From contig ADNK01001576.1 in the NCBI GenBank assembly GCA_000320545.1, forward strand, positions 1-55,000: a stretch of DNA of 55,000 bases, written 5' to 3'. Position 1 is the stretch's first letter, and every line of letters begins with the position of its first letter. Source of the stretch: Bigelowiella natans CCMP2755. Its lineage: Eukaryota > Cercozoa > Chlorarachniophyceae. The notes beneath the pieces are model-generated. The model had not been told where the DNA came from. It saw only the letters and a program-made list of their open reading frames with translations, and searched no databases. This document shows, piece by piece, positions 9,881 through 18,837 of the stretch. The position numbers and the translations under genes were made by a program.

Positions 9881-9998
9881 GACCTCTCTCTTTCTCTCTC
9901 TTTCTCTTCCTCTCTTCCTTCCCCTCTATCCCGTCCGACCGGCCGGGTTCTTTTTTATTTTATTTTTTTTTAAAAAGTGTAATTTGTAAAAAAAACGC
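9881..9998. promoter_or_regulatory. Divergent intergenic gap with CT tract and A/T homopolymers
   Basis: The 118 bases between the starts at 9880 and 9999 hold a pyrimidine tract next to the carrier start, and T- and A-rich runs next to the 9999 start. No known viral or cellular promoter motif is obvious. Confidence 0.35.
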
Positions 9999-10688
9999 AT
10001 GGCAACTGAAGAAGTTAGTGAAGGAAAAGAGAGTGAGGTAGACGGACCGGTGAGTTTCCGAATCCCGAAGGTCTGCTATCAGAGCTGGAGAGAGATACCG
10101 CCCCAAAATGCGCATATCCGAGACGCGATGCGCCTTTCGAGGAACAGAAACCCAGGGATCGACTTCCGCGTCTTCACCGATACGGAGATGGACAGCTTTG
10201 TCGAGAAATGGGGAACTGAGAGGCACGTTAGGGCTTACCGCTCAATTCACCCGATGCACATGGCCGCAAGATCGGATTTCTTCCGCTACCTCGCGCTATG
10301 GACGCACGGGGGTTTATGGCTCGATATCAAATCGATCCTCACTCGCGACGTCTTTGCTGGAGGTTTCATCAGACCGGACGACGCCTGTATCCTTGACGCG
10401 CCGAACGTGATCGAACCATACCGCAAGCACCTCGGCTACCCAGTCCGTGAGCAATGGTTCCTTGCATCTGAGCGCAGCCATCCTTACTTTGGGATGGCGC
10501 TTGAACGGATCTGCCGCGATATGCTCGACCCAAAATCCGGGTACAACGAGTATTTCCAGGAATCACTGAGCGGACCGAGCAAGCAGGTGATTCTCCGGAT
10601 GACTGGCCCGGACTGCCTGGCCGTAGCGATCCACGACGCGATAATCAAGCACGGCGTTCTCCACAGGACGGTCCGTTACCACGACTAA
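9999..10688 (+). CDS. GT-A fold glycosyltransferase with DXD-type motif (GT32-like)
   Basis: Intronless, 229 aa from the ATG at 9999. The order IPKVCYQSW, then a FRVFTD segment, then ARSDFFRYLALWTHGGLWLD follows the sugar-transferase family with a DXD motif (GT32, also close to capsular polysaccharide synthesis proteins). The usual DXD appears as WLDIK, so the second acidic residue is missing or shifted. The donor sugar is unknown. It is the second glycosyltransferase in the block, which suggests a shared glycan pathway. It is followed closely by the thioredoxin-like gene on the same strand. Confidence 0.78.
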   Translation: MATEEVSEGKESEVDGPVSFRIPKVCYQSWREIPPQNAHIRDAMRLSRNRNPGIDFRVFTDTEMDSFVEKWGTERHVRAYRSIHPMHMAARSDFFRYLALWTHGGLWLDIKSILTRDVFAGGFIRPDDACILDAPNVIEPYRKHLGYPVREQWFLASERSHPYFGMALERICRDMLDPKSGYNEYFQESLSGPSKQVILRMTGPDCLAVAIHDAIIKHGVLHRTVRYHD

Positions 10689-10815
10689 TTTCTTCGGTTT
10701 GCGGCAATCGATCCATACTCTTTTCCTTTACACAAGGAGGGGTATTCTGGTGACCAGGGAAACGAGGAAGGCGTCGTTAGAACCGGTAACCGAACGAACG
10801 AGACGGTCCAAAAAA

Positions 10816-11484
10816 ATGTGTCTCTTGAAGAAAGCAAAGGGGAGAGACATGTTGCAGTATAAAAGAAGGTCGACGTTGCAGAACGGCGGGCGCCCACAGG
10901 CTGGCGTCTTCCGCCAAGGTCCTACTTCTACGACAACCACAGTTTCCGTGAAAACCAGTCCGGCAGTACAGCCAGACTTTGTTCTATACGTTCAACCTCG
11001 TTGTAAAAAGTCGCAGAGTCTTGTCGGAATTGTCGAATCTTCGGGTATTCGTCCACCTCTAATCATGATCCAAGATGTTAGAATTCTCTCCGTTCTACCG
11101 GAGTGGCTTCATACTACTCCGGTATGCGCCGACGCGCGCCTAGGGCTTATTTACAAGGGCGATGACGCGGTGACCGTCGTCGAAAGGCTGTGTAGAATGA
11201 AACAAGATCCAGACCAGAGGATGGAAGCTTCTTCTCTTCCCTTGGTTTCGGAAAATCAGGGCCAAGATGCCTTGGGTTCTACTACACATCAACCCCACAG
11301 AACGGCTGTAGACCGGAAGAAAGGCGTAATGGATGAACTTTTTACGTTGGAAGAGGAACCTGTAAGCGGAAGAACCCCACAAAGGGCTACGCGCGGTACT
11401 GGCAAGCTGTCAGAAATGGATTTGCAAGAATACCAGACTCTTCGGGAAAGACAGGGGGTGGCTAGAAGTGGCCAGAGGGTCTAG
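10816..11484 (+). CDS. Thioredoxin/glutaredoxin-fold protein, degenerate active site
   Basis: The open frame begins upstream, but the first ATG is at 10816 (222 aa), just after an A-run. Residues about 50-125 show a thioredoxin-like layout: a beta strand (DFVLYVQ), PRCKKSQ at the active-site position, then DVRILSVLPEWL, then a TTPVCAD segment like the cis-proline loop, then LGLIYKGDDAV. The usual CXXC is reduced to a single Cys (CKKS). The C-terminal 90 residues are polar and probably disordered. Small thioredoxin-fold proteins of this layout occur in large DNA viruses. Assignment rests on pattern only; a redox role is doubtful with one Cys. Confidence 0.55.
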   Translation: MCLLKKAKGRDMLQYKRRSTLQNGGRPQAGVFRQGPTSTTTTVSVKTSPAVQPDFVLYVQPRCKKSQSLVGIVESSGIRPPLIMIQDVRILSVLPEWLHTTPVCADARLGLIYKGDDAVTVVERLCRMKQDPDQRMEASSLPLVSENQGQDALGSTTHQPHRTAVDRKKGVMDELFTLEEEPVSGRTPQRATRGTGKLSEMDLQEYQTLRERQGVARSGQRV

Positions 11485-11590
11485 CTATAGAAACGCATAT
11501 GGGAAATAATGGAGCGACAAATTAATTTTTTTTTTCCCTTTCTACACGACTCATAATCCTTTTTCCTTCTTTCTTTCGCTCCGCCCCTAA

Positions 11591-13015
11591 ATGTTCAATA
11601 GCCGCAAAAGGTCGCTATTAGCGGATGTGCAAAGAGACGGCTCCAGCAAGAAGAAGTCGAAGCTGAAAAAGACGGGGCGAAATGTTGGGGGTGAGATCCT
11701 TAAACTCAATAGCGAACAGGAGGCAGCTGTTCGCTACGCTCTCAAGGGCAAGAACATGTTCTTATCTGGAAGTGCAGGAAGTGGTAAGTCGTTCACCCTG
11801 AGGACGGTCATCAAAAGACTAAGAGAATCCGGGAAAATCGTCGAGGTGACCGCTACTACTGGCGTGGCAGCTGTTCAGGTCGGGGGAAGCACGATCTACA
11901 AGTGTTTCAAGATTCACCCCGTCAAGCATGTGGAGAAGAACGCGTTGCGAAAGTCGGAGACCTGGAGAAAACTTGACGTTCTCGTCATCGAGGAAGTCAG
12001 TCAGTGTACCTGCGAGTTATTCAGTTATCTTGACCGAATGGCCCGTCTTTCCCGAACGCGATCGAGCGGGGAACCATTTGGAGGTGTCCAGATCATACTA
12101 TGTGGCGACTTCTTTCAGCTTCCTCCAGTGAGGAACAAGTCCTCTGGGCCGAACGATCCGATGTATATATTCCAGACACCAGAATATCGCGCCCTCTTCA
12201 GCGAAGGCCGTGGCGTGAATATCCTCCTGACACAGATATACCGTCAAGCCGACCGGGATTTTGTTGACATGCTCGAGCGCCTAAGACGGGCACAGCTTAC
12301 ATCTGCGGATATAGACCTCATCGACGAGAACTGCATGCCCTCTGACAGTTCACCCGAGTTATGCCGGGTTGACGGAGACCCGCAGATCACTCGTACCAAA
12401 CTCTTCGTCGTCAACGCTCGCGTCGAAGAGGAGAACAAACGTAACCTGGACCGTATCGGGAAACACGCCGAGGAGCACAAGTATCCCGTGAAATTCTCTT
12501 TTGGTAAGGTCTCGGATACCAGAAAGACGGATATACGTCGGGAGTTCCTCAAAAACCAGTTCCCGGCGGACGGTAATTCCGCGCCAAAGAAGGTTCTTCT
12601 ACTCAAGACCGGCGCACAGGTCATGTTGATAGCCAACCTCGACGTCGCGAACGGGCTTGCGAACGGTTCACGCGGTGTAGTCATAGGGTTCAGGAAAGGT
12701 TACCCAGTGGTAAAGTTCCGTTGCGGGCGTGTAGCGCGCATCGCTCGCCACGTGCGACAATTACGCGACGGCGCGTCCGCTGACTTTGTTCTGCTACGCC
12801 TGGCCTACGCTCTCACCGTACATAAGTCACAGGGGCAGAGCATCGACTGGCTCGAGATCGACCTTCTCAAATGCTGGGAAGCCGGTCAGGCATACACCGC
12901 GTTCTCGCGCGCTACGAGCATGGAAGGGCTAGTGGTCCGAAATTTCACTAACCAGTGTGTAATTGCGAGCCCTCTCGTGACGGAATTCTATGACAATTTG
13001 ATGATGAGCGAATGA
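11591..13015 (+). CDS. PIF1-type superfamily 1B DNA helicase
   Basis: Intronless, 474 aa from the ATG at 11591. Motifs in order: Walker A GSAGSGKS (about residue 58), VTATTGVAA (Ia), LVIEEVSQ (Walker B), GDFFQLPPV (III), LTQIYRQ (IV), ALTVHKSQGQSID (V) and AYTAFSRA (VI). A complete 5'-3' DNA helicase core with a short lysine-rich N-terminus and no mitochondrial presequence. Such enzymes unwind DNA in replication and recombination and are common in giant viruses, Polinton-like elements and Helitrons. Only the helicase is present here; there is no Rep or HUH domain. It is the last gene of the compact intronless block. Confidence 0.93.
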   Translation: MFNSRKRSLLADVQRDGSSKKKSKLKKTGRNVGGEILKLNSEQEAAVRYALKGKNMFLSGSAGSGKSFTLRTVIKRLRESGKIVEVTATTGVAAVQVGGSTIYKCFKIHPVKHVEKNALRKSETWRKLDVLVIEEVSQCTCELFSYLDRMARLSRTRSSGEPFGGVQIILCGDFFQLPPVRNKSSGPNDPMYIFQTPEYRALFSEGRGVNILLTQIYRQADRDFVDMLERLRRAQLTSADIDLIDENCMPSDSSPELCRVDGDPQITRTKLFVVNARVEEENKRNLDRIGKHAEEHKYPVKFSFGKVSDTRKTDIRREFLKNQFPADGNSAPKKVLLLKTGAQVMLIANLDVANGLANGSRGVVIGFRKGYPVVKFRCGRVARIARHVRQLRDGASADFVLLRLAYALTVHKSQGQSIDWLEIDLLKCWEAGQAYTAFSRATSMEGLVVRNFTNQCVIASPLVTEFYDNLMMSE

Positions 13016-13860
13016 CTTTTGCGCGCGAGTGGGCATATAATGTTGCACACACGTGCATTCATGGGACTTGCAGGTACAGATGCGTCCAACATGCATGCCT
13101 AGATGATGCACGTGCGTAGCACTAGAGCAGGCTAGCATGAGCGCCTTCACGCTATGGCTAGCGTAGACGTAGGTGTGCGATAGATCGACACGATGCAAGC
13201 ACGAAACACAAACAGCGTGTAGATAGATGTACCGTGCCGCGCGTCAAGATGCTTCACCATCTTGACATGCTGCGGCAATTGCAACTAGTTAGGGTTAGGG
13301 TTAGGATCATACTAGCTAGACACATGCATTTATTTTGCATTTGCAATCCAACGATGAGACCACGCACACACTACGTACCTACGCGCCAGAGCCGTGCTAA
13401 CGTGCGGATGCAACATGCATGCAAACAATGCAGCAACGTGCGACACGGTGCGCAATGACGAGATGGCGAAGAGGGTGCATAGTATACGAGTTGAGGCAAG
13501 CTAGGTGCTTGCAGTAGGAGGCACGCAATGCGTTGTGCATGCGATCAAGTTTCGCTGTTCGACTGTGTGTGATACTTATCATATTCTACAATTCAAGCGA
13601 CAATTACTATAGCTGCCTAAGTCCAAGCCGTTACGACGCACATTGCGCTGAGCTGCGCGATCCTCACTGGTGAGAGATACATCGTGCTGTTCCTTGACAT
13701 ACACTTTCCCTGACGAATCTGGAGTTCGTGGCAGTCTTTCTAATCCTCAAAAGAGACTGGTACATTCAGTGCTTCAAACAGATGGGGTTGCTTCTTCGTA
13801 AGGAGGTCCATCGATGTCTGTAGTACGACAGCGGGCGATAAGGTAGGGTAGAGCAGATAG
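13016..13860. other. Spacer with palindromic-word-rich DNA
   Basis: No coding sequence is supported. Bases 13020-13560 are rich in TGCATG, GCATGC, GCTAGC and ACGTGC words. Bases 13560-13860 are unremarkable. Confidence 0.6.
13287..13306 (+). repeat. Interstitial telomere-like (TTAGGG)n tract
   Basis: About three tandem units of TTAGGG lie 270 bases beyond the last viral-like gene. The unit is the common eukaryotic telomere repeat. It is too short to be a chromosome end and could mark repair of a break. Confidence 0.75.
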
Positions 13861-14409
13861 AATAAATTTTAAAAACAAATATTTAAGCACTCTTCAATGA
13901 AGTTATGGTGCTGAAACAATAGAAGAAAAATGAACGCAGTGAAATCACTAAAAGATGCTGTAATTACATGGGCTTTCTTCTTAAGCATGGACCACGACTC
14001 CTTATTGTCAGTGAGCCGCATATTGAAAGCTCCTGGATTCGACTGGTATATGTGGCCAAGACTTCGGAGACTTTTGGAAGATGCCCCCCCGGGTATGAGT
14101 CGCTTTATTTTTCTATTCTTCTTAACCAAATTAGATGTGATCCCGCCTTCTCTTTGCTGCCTTTTGAACCTTTCAAATGCGGTGGTTATTTAGCAGAGGC
14201 TAGAAAAGCGACGGAGAGAGTAGAAATGCTTGTTTATCCCAAATTTCCCCTTTATACCCCCCTCTGGCTCTCCCAAGCTCTTTTTAGAGTACCGGAATAA
14301 TAATGGATCATCTGCAGATTTGCTCACATTTAGACCGTGCGAATGATGCCCGAGGTCACGAAACCGCTGTATGGGCTCTACCATCCTACGAGGACCTCTT
14401 CTTTTCTGC
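13861..14409. other. Spacer downstream of the coiled-coil gene
   Basis: AT-rich. Weak open frames occur on both strands (for example 13930-14193), but none has a family match or clear splice sites. Nothing is assigned. Confidence 0.5.
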
Positions 14410-15463
14410 CTAGTAGCGCCTACGTATTTCGGAGAAACAGAGACCATTACTGGAAGATTCCTCAGGGCTCGGGCTCGCTCTTGTCTGCGCCCTGTCCTGA
14501 TTTTTTCCGCGGCTACTTCTTTATTTACGTTCGTCCTCAGCGTCGAGTTGGCGGTGGAGCTGCTCGGCGCCCGGACCTGTTAAAGTTTGGGTCGCAAAGC
14601 GGCAATGTACATTCATCTCAAGGATGCGGTGCAGCGTGATCGTATTCGAGGGGGACGAATTTAAGGATAGCGAACATGAGTACTGGTTTTCGCTGTGGGG
14701 AAAAACAGTAAATTGCCTAAACACAAGTTGCTTCCCCTTTTAATTTCCCACCCCATCCTCAATTTTCTAATGTGAAATACACACTTCGTAGATACCTCGT
14801 TGGGTTCAGAGTGTGATATCCTCATCACCTCCGCTGAGGATGACCCTGCCCGCGAATTTCTCTTAGAACCTGCCTCTCCATTTCTCGAACCTAAAGGAGT
14901 ATTCTTTCCTCCCAGAGATCCGCCACTTCGAGAATTTCCCATTTGGGATGATGGTGTGGGCGTTCTATGACCTGCTTCTCTTCCTCGGCCTATTCCAGAG
15001 GTGTGAGATCGTGATCCAGGCAGAGATGGGGTTCTGGTTCCCATTTTTGACTTTAGCCAGTAGTTCTCAACTTCCAGTTTTTGGATTCGTTTCCTGAGGT
15101 CATCTACAAACATATAAATGTCACAATCGGCATTTTGTTGGATTTTGGTGTGTAATCTACATATTATACTAATGAATTTACACCAAGGTCGGTCCTCGTT
15201 GCAACTTGGTCCATGCCCTTGGGGTACTTTGGGATTGCACGGTGCGGCTCCGTAGGAATATCACACGATTCCAGCTTGTCTGAGGAGCTGGTCAAGGTTG
15301 ACATCCAATGCAACTTTGTCTTTTCATTGCGTTTTTTCATCATGCATGCAGGATCTCGTCTGATCCACTGTCTTCGCATCTTCGACTCTTTCGATATCTG
15401 CTCTCTCCAGCCTTGTTCCTGAGCGATACCAAGGTCGTGGGCTCCATAGTTACTCTCTGGCAT
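14410..15463 (-). CDS. Small coiled-coil protein, four exons, unknown function
   Basis: Exons 15463-15184, 15103-14796, 14576-14529 and 14496-14410 join in matching phase (723 bases, 240 aa plus stop) with introns of 80, 219 and 32 bases; the last is very short and the least sure. The protein starts MPESNYGAHDLG, has a basic helical middle, then DLRKRIQKLEVENYWLKSK (a coiled coil of about three heptads across the first splice), then a long Ser/Gly/Arg-rich, probably disordered tail. I do not recognise a family; the short coiled coil plus disordered tail resembles cytoskeleton- or centrosome-associated adaptors, which is only an impression. Confidence 0.6.
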
Positions 15464-15469
15464 GTCGTT

Positions 15470-16770
15470 GCTGGAAGATCAGATAGAGAAAAGGAGGTGA
15501 GGATTGGTTTCTCTAATCTATGAGTGAAGACTTTTTTCGAGCGATGAACTATTATTTCTGGCTAATTCATTAACACATCCCTAGCTTCCGTTTGGGGGTT
15601 TAAGTGTAACAAAGAACAAAATTATGGAATGTTCGTAGCATTTCCAGGATTACTATTCCTGAAACAATTCATTCAAAGGAGTCTCCCCAGACCAACCTGA
15701 TCCCGCCCCCGACAAGCCGGAAAACGACGAAAGTTTTATTCGACAATTTAAAGGGAAATAGAGGAGTATTATCCATAGCGACATAATTTTCATCTGTTTT
15801 CTGACCCATTTATGGGTCGTTTATTAATTTTCAGAGGGAAATCATAGACAAAGGCTTCATGCCGAGCACAATTCCTCGTACACATAGATAATTTGTCTTT
15901 TCTATAAAAACCCCCCTATTTTATCATAGTGACTGCTTATCCACGCTCGCTGGCATCAAATCCTGTCTTATCATTTAAATTTTATGTAGCGACAAGTAAA
16001 TTTGGAAGTCGCAAGAAACTGCTTCAAGTGGACATCGAACTTTTATTGGGAATTGTCATTGTTTTAGAACTTTCCCAATATGACGGCATGCATTTTGATC
16101 GCCAATAATCTTCTTTCTCGGCAATTATGAAGAATTTTCTGGGGATCCCATGTTTACAGAAATCTGTTAATAGGCTAGACGCAATATTTACACATAGGTT
16201 GTTTACGTCAAATATTTTTTAGCTAGAAATTTCTGAAGTTGTGCTTTTTAGAACAGGCAATTGCAGTTGGGGATTTATTGTATTCCCTATATTTTAGATA
16301 AGGATTCTTTTTTAAACATAGACAACTAATTAAGATAAGTACTTATATTATTTCCGAAAGTCCGATGGGCTCCTATTTTTATGGATAATGATGCATTTTT
16401 ATCAATTATTTACAAAAACATACTATAAATATGTAAAATATGTTATATATTTGTATACAAAAGAGGATCACATATTCCTTCTCATGAATCTAAGATTGGT
16501 ATATTTCTTTGCAATAGATGAATCTCAATATGATGGACGAAGCGCGTTATGTATCAACCCAGCCTTAGTGCATTTTTACACTCAATATTATTAAAACGTA
16601 GGTAAACCTTTTTTATAGACTTAAAAATAAAAATAATTAGTGTAAATTAAGGGGGTTTCATATCCTTATTGGAACTACCTCATCCGCTATAGGGCTGAAT
16701 CTTGCCCATTGCGTCTCAAGTTCCAAGCCTACTCCTCCCTCCTTCCCTTCTTCCCTACTCTCCACTCCAT
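15470..16770. other. AT-rich spacer without recognisable genes
   Basis: Many T and A runs and scattered short open frames (for example 16388-16594) with no family resemblance. It may hold the promoter of the divergent genes on either side. Nothing more is visible. Confidence 0.6.
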
Positions 16771-16777
16771 TCATATT

Positions 16778-17848
16778 ATGGACCAATTGAATCATGATAC
16801 CAATAATAGTCCACCATTCTTGCGAAAAACAAACCATTCACATCCAAAACATGGGAAGTCAGTTAGTGGCGAGAAACCAACTTACCGTTCATTCGTGATG
16901 AATAGAGGGGCAGATGAGAAGGGAATGCCGTCATCTTCGGGGATAGGTGGGCTTTCGATGCCTGGCCTCTCAGCATCGCAGAGTTTTCCGTTACCGGGAT
17001 TTGTGTCGGGTCCCACAGGACACATGGCTCATCCGCACAAGAAACCTGTGTTTCGAGATCTACCATTCATCCCCCAGGGACTCGGTGAAGTTGAGCCGAA
17101 CATGCAGAACCTTGTTGAAGAGGTGAAAGTTACTATATTAGATCTTCCCCCGTTTTACGAGAAGAGTACATCTTTCACGTGTGCAAGATCGGGGGAAGAA
17201 ATTTTTAGAATACTTGGGGATGCACTGGCTCCTTTTAACGCCGTTCCGAAGCATGATGAGGGAAGGTATAAGGGCACGGCTCGAGTACTCGGTCATTGCG
17301 TTGCGTTTCAAGTACATGTTTTTAAGAAAAGTGAGGGAGATCATGTGGTTGAGTTTCAAAGACGTAGGGGTGACCCTTGCGCGTTTTGGCATTTTTTTGC
17401 TTCAACCGTGGAAGCATTGGGGAAGGACTTGGCAGATGCTGCTGCCTTCTCTCGGTCGTTACCAGGTCGAGCACAAAGAAAGCATTTGGAACCGCCCTCT
17501 CTAGGGAAGAGTGCGGTGTCCGAGAAGACAATCGATAGTCTTAGAAAGATGGCTACAAATTCTGTCTGTTGCGGTTCCAAGCTGGACGCACTACAGACGC
17601 TAAGCCTCCTTCTGGACTCCGACAACAACTCTTCTGCTTTCGATCAGATAGGTAAACTCGCTCTAGATGCTTGCTCCTCGAAAGATGAGCTTATTTCCCA
17701 CTGCGGTAAGTCAATTCTGAACAGCATGAACCTCTCTGCGATGAAGGATCAGCCGGAGAGTCCTGTCAAGTTAGGCAACGATGAAGTCATCGGCATGTTT
17801 GCCAAACATAGTATTTCATCCTTGGAGAAGGATCTTCTCTCATATTGA
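16778..17848 (+). CDS. Single-exon orphan protein with a KA1-like segment
   Basis: 356 aa from the ATG at 16778 (MDQLNHDTNN); the open frame extends 23 codons upstream, so a longer start cannot be excluded. The N-terminal 90 residues are polar and Gly/Pro/Ser-rich. Residues about 110-210 alternate strands and helices and include CVAFQVHVFKK, HVVEFQRRRGDPCAFWHF and a following helix. This resembles the strand-strand-helix end of KA1 domains (membrane-binding tails of MARK/AMPK-family kinases). No kinase is encoded with it. The C-terminal part looks helical, possibly ARM/HEAT-like. The KA1 suggestion is weak; the gene itself is well supported by length and composition. Confidence 0.65.
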   Translation: MDQLNHDTNNSPPFLRKTNHSHPKHGKSVSGEKPTYRSFVMNRGADEKGMPSSSGIGGLSMPGLSASQSFPLPGFVSGPTGHMAHPHKKPVFRDLPFIPQGLGEVEPNMQNLVEEVKVTILDLPPFYEKSTSFTCARSGEEIFRILGDALAPFNAVPKHDEGRYKGTARVLGHCVAFQVHVFKKSEGDHVVEFQRRRGDPCAFWHFFASTVEALGKDLADAAAFSRSLPGRAQRKHLEPPSLGKSAVSEKTIDSLRKMATNSVCCGSKLDALQTLSLLLDSDNNSSAFDQIGKLALDACSSKDELISHCGKSILNSMNLSAMKDQPESPVKLGNDEVIGMFAKHSISSLEKDLLSY

Positions 17849-17849
17849 G

Positions 17850-18837
17850 GGGTTCGTGTTTGCTTATCACTGCCTAGACTGGATGGTTGTAAGAATGTTG
17901 TGAGTGCGATGTAAAAATTCTCTTGGAATTTGGAGATAGTAGGATTGTCGATTGGATTGGAACTAAATCGAGTAAGGCTGCATGTCTTTGTGCACATGTG
18001 TCTTATTTGCCAAACTTGCAGCACTTTTGCGGCAAGCATCTATACTAGTATAGGCATTCTAGCATTCTCTAGTTCTAGAGCTACCTAGCAGCTAGCTCGC
18101 TAGGCTATTTCGCCGGTGTCATTCGCTTCGTTTCGCTGCTGCTGCTGTGCGATGGTGCGCCGCCTTCGAATACATTTTCGAACTCGTTCGTAGGTCCCCA
18201 GTGCGGTCACAAGCCGATATAGCTTACTAGCTTAGCTAGTTAGGCAGTATGCACATCTAGCAGACATATCATATCTAATAACTACTTGACGCTAGCTAGC
18301 TATAGCTAGCTACCTAAGCTACTAGCGCCAGCTAGTTTAGAGTTTATATAGATTTGCAATTATGTAGGCATCGCATGCTAGCATGCTCGATCTAGTCTAG
18401 CTAGTGCTGGTACACATATTATACATATCTAGTATATATTGAGCGAGCTAGATGACTAGAAGAGATCTAGCTAGCTAGGTAGCTAGTGACAGTGCTAGAA
18501 TGCATGCATGCTCTAGCTAGCTAATAAGCTAGTGCTCTTCAGCACTAAGACTAGAGCACATACTAGTATAGCTAGATAGCTAGATGCTATTACTAGCTAG
18601 CTAGAAATAGAGCACAGCTAGATATGATAGCTAAGACAGCTAGAGATGTGTGTCAGCGGCGATATAGCGAGATTTATCAGTGCCGATGGGATTATCTTGT
18701 TATTGCTAATATCTGCCATAAACTAGATAACGTTTGAGCTTTGTCACATTACCTCTAGTAGCTATCTGTCTTGTTCTACTAGCCTAGCCCGTATGTTAAG
18801 TATTTTTCACACCACGTATACACAGCTCGCACAGGGT
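17850..18837. other. Spacer containing a CTAG-rich island
   Basis: No genes. Bases 17990-18660 are dominated by CTAG, AGCT and GCATGC words; the remainder lies between two convergent genes. Confidence 0.7.
17990..18660. repeat. CTAG/AGCT cryptically simple DNA island 1
   Basis: Words such as CTAGCTAG, GCTAGC and GCATGC recur densely without a fixed period. It is not a tandem satellite: spacing and order drift continuously. All dominant words are self-complementary. Confidence 0.85.

Larger units (their letters stand above)
7298..13015. mobile_element. Probable endogenous giant-virus (NCLDV-like) fragment
   Basis: Six intact intronless genes occupy most of 5.7 kb with gaps of 2-130 bases and a mixture of strands, in contrast to intron-rich, widely spaced neighbours. 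The gene set (two glycosyltransferases, mitochondrial carrier, thioredoxin fold, PIF1 helicase, coiled-coil membrane protein) is typical of large DNA viruses of protists. No capsid, packaging ATPase or polymerase gene is in the window, so the class is inferred. No terminal repeats or target-site duplication were recognised. Confidence 0.6.

Noticed and set aside
10699-10815. N-terminal extension of the thioredoxin-like protein
   Set aside because: The first codon is TTG and no ATG occurs before 10816.
11591-13015. Helitron origin of the PIF1 helicase
   Set aside because: No Rep/HUH domain is encoded in or beside it, the protein is short, and the neighbours are viral-like genes; still possible only for a strongly decayed element.
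17990-18660. CRISPR-like or tandem satellite array
   Set aside because: Words recur but without a constant repeat or spacer length; there are no direct repeats of 20 bases or more at regular spacing.
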